Shown here: piece by piece, positions 17,642 through 26,271 of the stretch
Position numbering within the stretch: the first letter of the stretch is position 1
Layout of the letters: every line of letters starts with the position of its first letter
DNA from: JAGPUQ01 sp041594335
GTDB taxonomy: Bacteria > Pseudomonadota > Gammaproteobacteria > Pseudomonadales > Porticoccaceae
Reading direction: 5' to 3'
Length of the DNA: 64,000 nt
Assembly: GCA_041594335.1 (NCBI GenBank)
Contig: JBFHML010000004.1
Coordinates: 6,444-70,443 of the forward strand
Translations under genes and position numbers: made by a program
Notes under the pieces: model-generated
The model's input: only the letters and a program-made list of their open reading frames with translations
Told to the model about the DNA's origin: nothing
Databases searched by the model: none

Positions 17642-19689
17642 TGAATTCCGCTGACGCGCGCGAGGTCGTGCCCGCCGTACTGGAATGGCGTGATGGCAGC
17701 CCCTACTCCACAGAGTTCGGTGACATTTACTACACGCGCGGTGGTGGTCGCAGCGAGGTGGAGCATGTCTTCCTCGCTGGCAATGACCTGCCGGTACGGT
17801 GGTCTGGCGGCGACTTCAGCATCGCCGAGACGGGCTTTGGCACAGGGCTCAATTTTCTCGTCGCTGCGGAACGCTGGTTGGCCCGGGTGCCAGCGCCGGC
17901 CGTGCTGTATTACCTCAGCGTGGAAAAGCACCCGTTGTCGCGCGATGACTTAGCTCGGGTATTGGCGCTGCGCGGTGACGACTCTGCGATCGCCACAGAA
18001 CTGCTCGCGCACTATCCACCTCCCGTGGCCGGGGGGCATCGCCTCACCCTGGCGGGCGGTCGAATCCAACTTTCTCTCTGGTTCGGTGATGCGGCCCAGC
18101 AGCTGGCTGCTGTACGCGCGGCGGCCCTGCCGGGCTTTGAGACGGAAGACTGCCGGGGGATCGATGCCTGGTTCCTAGATGGCTTTGCGCCAGCCCGTAA
18201 TCCTCAGATGTGGTCCGAGGACTTGTTTGCGCAAGTCGCCGCACTCAGTCGGATGGATACGACTTTTGCCACCTTTACCGCTGCCGGTGCGGTACGGCGC
18301 GGGTTGCAAGCCGTCGGCTTTCGGGTGCGGCGTGTACCCGGCTACGGGACTAAGCGAGAAATGCTCCGTGGCGCCTTCGTGGGCCGGGATGAACCCGAGT
18401 CGGCGTTTCCTACTCCGGACGGTGAGTCCCAGCGACGCCGCCGTCGCGGCGAGACGCCGTGGGATCTCGGTGCCGGCTACCAGGGCAGGTCGGACCGCGG
18501 GATCGCCGTGGTGGGCGCGGGGATCGCCGGTTGTACCACGGCATGGGCGCTCGCGGAACGTGGCTTGCGGGTATGCGTATTCGATGGTGGTGGGATTGCC
18601 ACGGGGGCTTCCGGCAATCCTCAGGGTATCGTGTTTCCGCGGCTGGCTGCCGTGGATTCTCCGTTTGCCCGGATTAACCTCGCGGCGTTGCTTCACGCGC
18701 GCCGTTTTTATCAGTCCCATTGGGCCGCCGGCGTGGGACAAAATCTGGGGGTGCTGATCTTGCCTCGGCACGCGGGTGAGGCTCGGCAGCTGAAAAATTT
18801 GGCATCCCACTTCCCCGACGGTGTGGCACGCTATCTGAGCGGTCCGGACGTCGCGGAGACCGCCGGCGTGCCGCTCGATGCCAGCGCGGGGCTGTTGTTA
18901 CCGGGGCTTGGATGGCTGCCGCCGGCGGAACTGTGTCGGCGTCTGCTCGATCATCCCGATATCCAATTTGTGCGACAGCATGTCGAGCAGCTGGTGCCGC
19001 AAGGTGACGGCTGGTGGTTGATGGACGACGCGGGAGGCAAGCTCGGCCGCTTTGCTCAAATCGTACTCGCCACGGGTGCGGCCCCGGGGATCATCGCAGC
19101 GACGGCGATGCTACCGCTGCGCGTCATGGGCGGACAATTGACGGGTTGCCCGGCGACCCCAGCCTCGCAGCGGCTCCGTGTGCCGGTTTGCGGACAGGGC
19201 TATCTAGCGCCGGCCTGCAACGGATTTCACAGCCTGGGGGCGACGTACCGACCAGATTCTCGCGCCCTAACCATCGACCCGCTGGAGCACCAGGCCAATC
19301 TGCGGGGTATCGAAAACACCGATGCCGCTCTCGCCGCGGCGCTGGGGAATCCGCCGGATGCGATGCTGACCGGGCGCGTGGGCTTACGCGCTGTGACCCC
19401 TGATTACCTGCCGGTCGTCGGTCCGGTGCCCGAGGCGGAACATTTTTTGGAGACCTTTGCCCCGCTGCGGCGAGATGCCCGTGCGGCGCTGCCCCGCCGC
19501 GGGCATTATTGGTCTGGGCTCTACGTCAACTCGGGGTATGGATCACGCGGTCTGTCCTACGCGCCGCTATGCGCGGCGCTACTGGCTGATCTCATGGGGG
19601 GTCACCCGCGAGCCCTCGCGCGAGACCTGGTGCGGGCGTTGAGTCCCGCGCGCTTCCTAATTCGCGATCTGCAGCGACGTCGGCGCTGA
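17638..19689 (+). CDS. mnmC: Bifunctional tRNA mnm5s2U34 methyltransferase / FAD-dependent cmnm5s2U34 oxidoreductase
   Basis: 683 residues (E. coli MnmC 668). The N-terminal methyltransferase shows the SAM motif at about 64-73 (ETGFGTGLNF) and WFLDGFAPARNP near 180. The C-terminal DAAO-like domain opens near residue 288 with VVGAGIAGCTTAWALAERG. It finishes the mnm5 side chain at the wobble uridine of several tRNAs. It starts with ATGATG, overlapping the lysR stop, so it may be co-transcribed. Its last 98 bases overlap the 3' end of the convergent DUF502 gene. Confidence 0.95.
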   Translation: MMNSADAREVVPAVLEWRDGSPYSTEFGDIYYTRGGGRSEVEHVFLAGNDLPVRWSGGDFSIAETGFGTGLNFLVAAERWLARVPAPAVLYYLSVEKHPLSRDDLARVLALRGDDSAIATELLAHYPPPVAGGHRLTLAGGRIQLSLWFGDAAQQLAAVRAAALPGFETEDCRGIDAWFLDGFAPARNPQMWSEDLFAQVAALSRMDTTFATFTAAGAVRRGLQAVGFRVRRVPGYGTKREMLRGAFVGRDEPESAFPTPDGESQRRRRRGETPWDLGAGYQGRSDRGIAVVGAGIAGCTTAWALAERGLRVCVFDGGGIATGASGNPQGIVFPRLAAVDSPFARINLAALLHARRFYQSHWAAGVGQNLGVLILPRHAGEARQLKNLASHFPDGVARYLSGPDVAETAGVPLDASAGLLLPGLGWLPPAELCRRLLDHPDIQFVRQHVEQLVPQGDGWWLMDDAGGKLGRFAQIVLATGAAPGIIAATAMLPLRVMGGQLTGCPATPASQRLRVPVCGQGYLAPACNGFHSLGATYRPDSRALTIDPLEHQANLRGIENTDAALAAALGNPPDAMLTGRVGLRAVTPDYLPVVGPVPEAEHFLETFAPLRRDARAALPRRGHYWSGLYVNSGYGSRGLSYAPLCAALLADLMGGHPRALARDLVRALSPARFLIRDLQRRRR

Positions 19690-20299
19690 ATGTTCCCCGG
19701 CCCCGGGACAGCATTTCCGCCGACCCTGCCCCGCAGGCAATGACGGTTCGCAGTGCGGTCTCCACGCTCGTTCCGGATAGGATCTCGACACAATTTGCCG
19801 GCAAGTGGTAGACGAACCCAGAAGTCGGAAACGGCGCCGTCGGTACATAGACCGTGTAGCTTCCGTCGGCGTGCCGACTGGTAATGATGGCCGTTACGCG
19901 AACCGGCGAGTCTAGGCCATGGATACGCGCCAGGGCCGGTTCTCCGTTGAGCATACGCGGTCCTTGATGACTCCCGAGGAGCTCGCGCACCAGATCTCGG
20001 GTGACGCGGTAGCCGGGGACGATCCGCGAGAGCGTGCCCTCCAATACATGATGCAGCCAGCGCCCAATCCGAGTACGTACGACTAGCCCGATTGTGAAGC
20101 ATGCGGAGAGCAAGAGCAGCACCACGGCGATGAACGCTAGCCAGTGCTGGAGTCCGGCTTGGCGAGAGACCAGTTGAGTGGCCGGCTCCAACAGCTCGGC
20201 AAAGATCGCGACCAGCCATTGCATCAACATCAGCAGGAGCAATCCTGGGAGGACGACGGCGAGTCCGCCGAGCAGGATCAGTGAGAGGTGCTTTTTCAT
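19592..20299 (-). CDS. DUF502 family membrane protein
   Basis: 235 residues starting MKKHLSLILLGGLAVVLPG. Two transmembrane helices (about 5-27 and 50-75) are followed by the conserved DUF502 domain with IPGYRVTRDLV-like sequence (here IVPGYRVTRDLVRELL) and the terminal signature HLPANCVEILSGTSVETALRTVI. The function of the family is unknown. The last roughly 33 codons go beyond the conserved domain, are low in similarity to anything recognised, and are encoded antisense to the end of mnmC. Confidence 0.85.
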   Translation of the reverse strand: MKKHLSLILLGGLAVVLPGLLLLMLMQWLVAIFAELLEPATQLVSRQAGLQHWLAFIAVVLLLLSACFTIGLVVRTRIGRWLHHVLEGTLSRIVPGYRVTRDLVRELLGSHQGPRMLNGEPALARIHGLDSPVRVTAIITSRHADGSYTVYVPTAPFPTSGFVYHLPANCVEILSGTSVETALRTVIACGAGSAEMLSRGRGTFSADVAADRELGSARDSTPAPGLARGLAGDPP

Positions 20300-20398
20300 C
20301 CGTTTGTTGCCAAGAAAACCGGTGCCGAGCATAGGAAGAAAGACGGGGCCTACACAAGCAGTGCCGCCATGGTATTTCCGTTTGGCTTGGGGTTAACT

Positions 20399-20411
20399 AG
20401 GTTGACAACCT
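20399..20411. promoter_or_regulatory. 13-bp palindrome over a TTGACA element before the amidohydrolase gene
   Basis: AGGTTG-A-CAACCT is a perfect inverted repeat. It contains a consensus -35 hexamer TTGACA, about 90 bases before the amidohydrolase start. A good -10 at the right distance was not found (TACGGT at 15 bases is the nearest), so the site may be an operator, a promoter element, or both. Confidence 0.3.
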
Positions 20412-20495
20412 CGGGGTACGACTACGGTTCGCCAGGTACAAAGATTTCTCTGCGTTACTTCTCGCATACCCATTACACAAAACGAGGATTCCAGC

Positions 20496-21599
20496 ATGAG
20501 CAAACCGATCATTTCTGCTGATTCGCATATCGCTGAACCGCCGCATTGTTATATCGACTTCATCGAGCCACAGTTTCGTGACCGCGCGCCGCGCATGATC
20601 GAGCACGAACAGCTTGGCGATATTTATGTCATCGAGGGCCTAGACACACCGGTTCCCATGGGTTTGGTAGCGGCTGCAGGCCGCAAGCCAGAGGAGCTGA
20701 AAACCAGTGGCATGAAGTTCGCCGACCTCCCGCGCAGCGCTTGGGATGCCAAGCATCGGGTGGCCGATCAGGACCGCGACGGCGTCGCTGGCGAGTTAAT
20801 TTACCCGACCGTCGGCATGATGCTTTGCAACCACCCGGACATCGACTATCAGGTCGCTTGTTTCGAAGCCTATAACCGATGGCTCGAAGGCTATATTGCC
20901 GATGCTCCGCCGGGCCGGTTGTTCGGTTTGGGTCAGGTAGCCCTACGCTCTGTCGACGAAGGGATCAAAGAGCTGGAAAGCGCAAAACGGCGCGGTTTTG
21001 TTGGGGTCATGATGACCGGTAACCCCCCGGAGTCGGATTACCATGATCCCTTGTACGATCCCCTCTGGGAGGCGGCAGTGGACCTGGATCTGCCACTTTC
21101 GTTTCATATTCTAACGTCCAAGGCGGATTCTCTGAGCAAACAGCGCGGACCCAAAATCAACGGGTTTCTGGCGATCATGCGCGGTTGTCAGGACATTCTC
21201 GGTACCTTTGTGTTCGGCGGCGTGTTTGAACGCCATCCCGGACTGAAAGTAGTCTGCGCCGAGGCCGATGCCGGTTGGGTCCCGCATTTCATCTACCGTA
21301 TGGATCATGCCTACAATCGCCATCGCTACTGGATGAAGTGCCCTCCGCTGGCGAAGCTGCCCAGCGAATACTTTCAGCGCAATATCTATCTGACCTTTCA
21401 GGATGATTGGACAGCCTTTCGACATCGGCACGAGATGAACCCGCGGCGATTGATGTGGGCCAATGATTTTCCCCACAGCGATTCCACGTGGCCATGGTCA
21501 CAGGAGGTATTGGCCCAGCACACCCGGGATCTTTCCGAAGAAGAAAAAAACTGGATTCTTCATGACAATGTGGTCGAGTGTTACAACTTGCCCGTTTGA
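20496..21599 (+). CDS. Amidohydrolase family protein (amidohydrolase_2)
   Basis: 367 residues. The metal-binding start SADSHIAEPP, the FHI segment after a central barrel strand and the late NDFPHSDSTWP motif identify the amidohydrolase_2 family of ACMSD-like TIM-barrel hydrolases and decarboxylases. Substrates in this group are mostly aromatic or acyl compounds; the exact one cannot be told. The start has a GAGGA ribosome-binding site. It is a single gene on plus, followed by decayed DNA. Confidence 0.87.
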   Translation: MSKPIISADSHIAEPPHCYIDFIEPQFRDRAPRMIEHEQLGDIYVIEGLDTPVPMGLVAAAGRKPEELKTSGMKFADLPRSAWDAKHRVADQDRDGVAGELIYPTVGMMLCNHPDIDYQVACFEAYNRWLEGYIADAPPGRLFGLGQVALRSVDEGIKELESAKRRGFVGVMMTGNPPESDYHDPLYDPLWEAAVDLDLPLSFHILTSKADSLSKQRGPKINGFLAIMRGCQDILGTFVFGGVFERHPGLKVVCAEADAGWVPHFIYRMDHAYNRHRYWMKCPPLAKLPSEYFQRNIYLTFQDDWTAFRHRHEMNPRRLMWANDFPHSDSTWPWSQEVLAQHTRDLSEEEKNWILHDNVVECYNLPV

Positions 21600-21737
21600 T
21601 GGGGGAACCAGTGGGCGTTGAGGCGGCGCGGCTGGGTCGGCGTCGCGTTGGCTACGGGCCTGGAGGCCAGGTTTCGAATGCCGGTCGCCAACGCCGCTGA
21701 AGCGGCGGTCGAGCGGCTGCTTCACAGTCCGCAACCG

Positions 21738-21770
21738 GCTGTGGGCCCCTCGGCTGCCGGGGCCCACAGC
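21738..21770. terminator. Strong 12-bp hairpin between amidohydrolase and decayed gene
   Basis: GCTGTGGGCCCC and GGGGCCCACAGC form a perfect 12-bp stem around a 9-base loop. There is no T-run after either arm, so it is not a standard intrinsic terminator. It lies about 140 bp after the amidohydrolase stop and right before recognisable homology of the D-aminoacylase remnant begins, so it may mark an old junction. Confidence 0.4.
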
Positions 21771-21783
21771 TAGCCGGCCGCGT

Positions 21784-22140
21784 GATGCGTGCCCGCCCAC
21801 CTATCTGTTCGGGCTCTGGGTGCGCGACAACGGGGCGATTTCCTTCGTGGAAGTGATCCGCCTGCGGGTATCCCGTCCGGCAGCGGTCTTGGGCATCCGG
21901 GATCGCAGCCGGTTGATGGCGGAAAAGCGGGCGGATGTCGTGCTCATCGATGCCGCGACCGTCCATGCAGGAAAGTTGCAGCGAGTCTACGATCTGCTGG
22001 CGGGACAAGGTCGAAGGACCGCTTCCGTCGTCGAGATCGATGTGGTAATCGTCCATGGTGTGCTGCTACGGCAGCACAACGAAGACGTGATCGGTAACGC
22101 CCTCTGCCCGGCCGCCTCTTGCGTTAGGGCGGCAATGCCT
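21784..22140 (+). pseudogene. Remnant of a D-aminoacylase-like amidohydrolase (3' end only)
   Basis: The frame is open from 21622 but becomes recognisable only at about RDACPPTYLFGLWVRDNGAI. It continues with the family's closing motifs LGIRDRSRLMAEKRADVVLID and VVIVHGVLLRQHNED, then loses similarity. These match the C-terminal end of N-acyl-D-amino-acid deacylases (usually about 500 residues); the metal-binding barrel is absent. No start codon or ribosome-binding site fits. It fills most of the 570-bp gap between the amidohydrolase and the CoA-transferase. The assignment is from remembered family motifs. Confidence 0.6.
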
Positions 22141-22172
22141 AGGTCTCGGTCTGACAGCCGCTGGTTTTCCCT

Positions 22173-23351
22173 TCAGGCCGGGGATGGCGGGCCAAACGCA
22201 CCGGTTGCACGCATGGTGTCGATGTCCGCATCAGTAAAGCCCACGGTTCTGGCGAGCTCGGTATTGTGCTCGCCCAGTGACGGTGGGCGCGGATCGAATC
22301 GGCCCGGCTCATTGCGAAATTTGATCGCAACACCGATGTGCTCGTTTCCGGCCTCGTCTTCGACGATCATTTCTCGCGCACGAACTTGCGGGTCCTCGAC
22401 CCCCTGCCGAAGGTCGTTGACCGGCGCAAACGCGGCATCGACATCCGCAAACCATTCGACCCATTCGGCCTGCGTCCGCGTCTTGAAAGTCTCGGTGAAG
22501 AAATCCTTCACCGGTTGTTGCGTGGGTCCCGGCGGAGGCTCGCAATGGGGCAGCAGATCCAGACGCCCCATTTTTTCGAGGACATTCTTGGCAAAATGTA
22601 TCTCCGAGGCGCCGAGGACAATATATTTTTGGTCGGCGGTCTCATAAATGTTGTACATGGCATAGCCACCCCAGGTGCGCTCCTCCTTGATCACGGGCGG
22701 TTTTTTCTCCGCAAAGACACTGCCGAGATTATTGGGGATACTCGCGATCAACGAGTCCATCATGGCCAGATCGATATAGTCGCCCTCGCCAGTTTGGCTC
22801 CGGCGCAACAGCGCCATCAGTACGGCGGATAGCCCCATCATGGCGGTGAGCATGTCGGCGTTGGGGATGGCGGGTATCGCGGGCTTGCCGTCGAAGCCCA
22901 GATTGGCACTGAGAATGCCGGCATACGCCTCGGTTGCCAGATCATGGGCGGGCTTCTTCACATAGGGTCCGGTTTGTCCGAAAGCGGACAATGAGGCGTA
23001 GACCACGCCCGGATTGCGCTCCCGAACCTGTGCGTAACCGATGCCCAACCGATCCACGACACCGGGACGAAAAGCTTCGATCACCACATCGGCCCGTGCT
23101 GCCAAACGCAAGGCCATTTCCAGTCCCGCCGGATGCTTGAGATTGAGTTGCACGCTTTTCTTACCGCGATGGGTGTTGGCGAAATACACGGAAACGCCGT
23201 TGCGCACTGGGCCGATACTGCGATTGGGTTCGCCACCGTTGGCCGGCTCGAGCTTGATCACCTCGGCGCCATGATCGGCCATCATTTGGGTGAGGGCCGG
23301 CCCGGGCAGGAACAGAGACAGGTCGAGGACCTTGAGGCCTTCCAGTTTCAT
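22173..23351 (-). CDS. CaiB/BaiF family (class III) CoA-transferase
   Basis: 392 residues. The beginning MKLEGLKVLDLSLFLPGPA, the EVIKLEP motif and RGKKSVQLNLK are typical of class III CoA-transferases. The catalytic aspartate is expected at D166 in IPNADMLTAMMG. These enzymes move CoA between carboxylic acids, for example carnitine, formate/oxalate or bile-acid type substrates. The gene stands close behind the agmatinase-like gene on the same strand (62 bp). Specificity cannot be predicted. Confidence 0.9.
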   Translation of the reverse strand: MKLEGLKVLDLSLFLPGPALTQMMADHGAEVIKLEPANGGEPNRSIGPVRNGVSVYFANTHRGKKSVQLNLKHPAGLEMALRLAARADVVIEAFRPGVVDRLGIGYAQVRERNPGVVYASLSAFGQTGPYVKKPAHDLATEAYAGILSANLGFDGKPAIPAIPNADMLTAMMGLSAVLMALLRRSQTGEGDYIDLAMMDSLIASIPNNLGSVFAEKKPPVIKEERTWGGYAMYNIYETADQKYIVLGASEIHFAKNVLEKMGRLDLLPHCEPPPGPTQQPVKDFFTETFKTRTQAEWVEWFADVDAAFAPVNDLRQGVEDPQVRAREMIVEDEAGNEHIGVAIKFRNEPGRFDPRPPSLGEHNTELARTVGFTDADIDTMRATGAFGPPSPA

Positions 23352-23413
23352 ACAACTCCAACCTTAATCGATAACAAAAGACACGAAGCGGGTAGCGGGT
23401 GATCGGCCAAAGA

Positions 23414-24295
23414 TCACCGAGCGAGGCGGTATGTTCGCTGGCAGATGCCCATCAATTTGTAGATCAATTGGGCAGCCGCGAACTCATAGGCGTGAAATCC
23501 TGGAATGGGTGCGAACTCCATGAGATCAAAGCCGATGATACGCCGTTGCCGCGCCACCGATTCAAACAGCGCCAGGGTTTGATACCAGCCGAGTCCGCCA
23601 GGCACCGGGGTGCCCGTACTGGGGAAGACACTGGGATCGAGTCCATCGACGTCTAGGGTGAAAAATACCTGCTCCGGGAAATCGGCAGGCAGCTCGATGC
23701 TCATGCGGTTTCCTGTGACCAGTTCGCGAGCATCGAATGCAACCACCGCGTAATCGCGGCGCGCCTGAAGCTCTTCCTGGCAGCAGGCGCGCACCCCGAG
23801 CTGCACCAGGGGCACCCCGGCTTCCACTACCCGGCGCATGACAGATGCATGGCTGTAGGGGTTGTCTTCGTAGCGGTCGCGTAGGTCCGCGTGGGCATCG
23901 ATTTGTACGACGCCGAAGTCGCCGATACCGCTTTGCTGTAGTCCCTGCACTATCCCCCAAGTGACCGTGTGCTCGCCGCCGATGGCTACGGGCATGGCGC
24001 CTGCGGCAACTGCTCGGGTCGTCGCCGCGGCAACACGGGCCAGCACGGCTTGCGGCGTTCCATCGACCGAAATGGCCGGCTGAGTGTGTATGCCCAATTC
24101 CGCGGGCAGGCTTTCGCCGTCCCAGACTTCCAGCTGTGCGGACGCTTCGAGAATCGCCGCGGGCCCCAGTGCCGTACCCTCTCCATAAGAGGTCGAGTCT
24201 TCAAAGGGCACGGGAATGATATGGAACGCCGCTTGATCGGGGGCCGCATTCTCGATTTCAGAACCCAGAAAGCCGCAGTATTCGGCTGCAGTCAT
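23414..24295 (-). CDS. Agmatinase-like ureohydrolase (arginase family)
   Basis: 293 residues with all binuclear manganese ligands in place: H109 in GGEHT, D133, H135 and D137 in DAHADLRD, and D215 and D217 in DVDGLDP. The NPYSHASVMRR segment resembles agmatinases more than arginases. It would release urea from agmatine or a related guanidino compound. No arginine decarboxylase gene lies nearby. Start MTAAEYCGFL is the first plausible ATG before homology. Confidence 0.85.
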   Translation of the reverse strand: MTAAEYCGFLGSEIENAAPDQAAFHIIPVPFEDSTSYGEGTALGPAAILEASAQLEVWDGESLPAELGIHTQPAISVDGTPQAVLARVAAATTRAVAAGAMPVAIGGEHTVTWGIVQGLQQSGIGDFGVVQIDAHADLRDRYEDNPYSHASVMRRVVEAGVPLVQLGVRACCQEELQARRDYAVVAFDARELVTGNRMSIELPADFPEQVFFTLDVDGLDPSVFPSTGTPVPGGLGWYQTLALFESVARQRRIIGFDLMEFAPIPGFHAYEFAAAQLIYKLMGICQRTYRLAR

Positions 24296-24358
24296 GCTTC
24301 GACCTCGATCGGATAACGGATGTAGGGGCGCCACATTATATCGGTGTGGCCCGGGTAG

Positions 24359-24970
24359 CTAGCGACAGTGGTTGCGCCGCGGTTGGGCCAAGAAGACGGC
24401 GATTGCTCGGGACACCGTGCGATCGCGCTCCGCGGGACCAGCGATGTCCACGCCCAGCAGCGCCTTCAGATGTAGGTCTGCTCGCGCGAGACTCAGGAAC
24501 TCTCGAGCCTGTACGTCCGGTGCGCAATCTGCCGGCGGGTGATGTGAGCGTAGGTATTCGGTGAGCTGGGCGGCCACTCGCCCCGGCCCACGGGTGTAGA
24601 ACAGTTTACCGAGCTCCGGGAAACGACCGCTTTCGGCCATCACCATGCGATACAGCGCGAGACTTCGGGTTTCCAACAGTACATCGAGATAGGCACGTCC
24701 AAACCGCGCCAGGGTGCTCGCGAGTTCTTCGGTGGTGCCATCCGGCGTCAGTGGCTGCCGATCGATCGGTGCCGTCATTTGCGCGACCAACGTTTCGATG
24801 ATGGCCGCAAACAGCTCGGCTTTGCCATGAAAATAGCGGTAAATGGTGGCCTTGGATCCCCCGGCACGCTGTTGGATGCGATCCACGCTGGTCGCGGCAT
24901 AGCCGTGTTCTAGGAAGACCGCGATTGCTGCTTCGATAATGCGGTGGCGTTTGGAGCCCTCTGGCGCCAT
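24359..24970 (-). CDS. TetR-family transcriptional regulator
   Basis: 203 residues. The N-terminal helix-turn-helix spans about residues 28-48 (TSVDRIQQRAGGSKATIYRY), followed by the all-helical ligand domain. It is divergent from an EmrA/EmrB-type efflux pair with a 17-bp palindrome between them, so it most likely represses the pump genes. The ligand is unknown. Confidence 0.9.
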   Translation of the reverse strand: MAPEGSKRHRIIEAAIAVFLEHGYAATSVDRIQQRAGGSKATIYRYFHGKAELFAAIIETLVAQMTAPIDRQPLTPDGTTEELASTLARFGRAYLDVLLETRSLALYRMVMAESGRFPELGKLFYTRGPGRVAAQLTEYLRSHHPPADCAPDVQAREFLSLARADLHLKALLGVDIAGPAERDRTVSRAIAVFLAQPRRNHCR

Positions 24971-25041
24971 CGTTTCCCCCGATGCCTGGATGCGACGCGC
25001 CGGTCACTGCTGCACGATTGCGCAGCGCCCGGCGCGACTGC

Positions 25042-25058
25042 TACTGTACCGTACAGTA
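25042..25058. promoter_or_regulatory. Candidate TetR operator
   Basis: TACTGTAC-C-GTACAGTA is a perfect 17-bp palindrome in the 193-bp gap between the divergent TetR and emrA-like genes. A partial repeat, GTACAGTTC, follows at once. Size and symmetry fit the binding of TetR dimers. Confidence 0.6.
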
Positions 25059-25163
25059 CAGTTCAAATGTCTGACAGCGCCGCACGATCATCGCTGTGTA
25101 GATCGGCGAGGAGCGGCGGGTGGGCGCGCGGCCAGATACAACAACGAGGGTCGGGCAAAAATC

Positions 25164-26234
25164 ATGAAACGCACATTGGGCCTGTTGTTCATCCTGTTAA
25201 GCGTAGCCGCCGCCCTGGCCTTGGGTGGCCTGCATTGGTGGGCCGAAGCCCGCCATTGGGAGAGCACGGATAATGCGTACCTGCGTGCCGATATCACGGC
25301 GATTAGCGCGCGGGTCCCAGGGCCGGTCGCCGAGGTCGCGGTGCGCGAGAATCAGTGGGTGGCGGCTGGTGACCTCCTTTTTGCGCTCGATCCGGCCACC
25401 TACCTAGCGCGCCGTGACCGCGCGCATGCCCGTGTTGCGCAGCGTGCCGCCGAGGTGGCCCACCTGCAAACGCGTATCGATCACCACCGAGCCACGATCG
25501 GGGCGGCCGAAGCTGAAGTGCGCACCGCCCGTGCCGAGTTGCACAAGGCGCGCTTGGATTTGCAGCGCGCCGAAGCCCTGCAGGCCAAGGGATTCACCGA
25601 TCGTCAGCGCTATGATCACGCCAAAACCGATGTGTTGAGCGCAGAAGCCGAACTGGGGCGGACTGAGGCTAACCTGGAGGCGGCGCGAGCCCAGTTGCGG
25701 GTGCTTTCCGACGAGGTCGACGAGTTGCGTGCCAATCTGGAGCTGGCCAAGGCGGAGTTGCGTCTTGCGGAGATCGACCTGGGTTTCACCCAGATACGGG
25801 CGCCGCGGGCCGGAGTGGTCGGCAACAAACGTATCGAACCCGGAGAATACGCAAGTGCCGGCGTGCGCAAATTGGCTGTAGTCGATCTCAGTGATGTCTG
25901 GGTGACGGCCAACTTCAAAGAAACCCAATTGACCAAGGTATTCCCTGGCCAGCGCGCGTTGGTCGAAGTGGACGCCTTCCCCGGGGAGGAATTCTTTGGG
26001 GTGGTGGAGAGCCTTTCACCGGCCAGTGGCGCCGAGTTCAGTCTGTTGCCGCCGGACAACGCCACAGGTAATTTCACCAAGATCGTACAGCGGGTACCGG
26101 TCAAAATCATTCTCGATCGCGATCATCCGCTGCTCGAACGTTTACGCCCCGGAATGTCGGTGATTGCCCGAATCGACACCCGTACCGCGGGTGACAACCC
26201 CGGAGAACTTGCCCAGGGCACAGCCAGCCCCTGA
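25164..26234 (+). CDS. EmrA-like membrane fusion protein (HlyD family)
   Basis: 356 residues. One N-terminal membrane helix (MKRTLGLLFILLSVAAALAL) leads to a split lipoyl domain (DITAISARVPGPVAEVAVRE), a long alpha-helical hairpin at about residues 85-195, the second lipoyl half (IRAPRAGVVGNKRIEPGEY) and a beta-barrel. It would bridge the inner-membrane pump to an outer-membrane channel; no channel gene is present here. It overlaps no other gene and is followed at 37 bp by the MFS pump. Confidence 0.9.
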   Translation: MKRTLGLLFILLSVAAALALGGLHWWAEARHWESTDNAYLRADITAISARVPGPVAEVAVRENQWVAAGDLLFALDPATYLARRDRAHARVAQRAAEVAHLQTRIDHHRATIGAAEAEVRTARAELHKARLDLQRAEALQAKGFTDRQRYDHAKTDVLSAEAELGRTEANLEAARAQLRVLSDEVDELRANLELAKAELRLAEIDLGFTQIRAPRAGVVGNKRIEPGEYASAGVRKLAVVDLSDVWVTANFKETQLTKVFPGQRALVEVDAFPGEEFFGVVESLSPASGAEFSLLPPDNATGNFTKIVQRVPVKIILDRDHPLLERLRPGMSVIARIDTRTAGDNPGELAQGTASP

Positions 26235-26271
26235 ACCGCCCACCCGCACCGCCGCCCTTGGATTAGCCTGC

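Noticed and set aside
21820..22647. 275-codon plus-strand frame taken as a whole gene
   Set aside because: Only the first part resembles an amidohydrolase end; the rest is antisense to the CoA-transferase. Annotated as a remnant instead.
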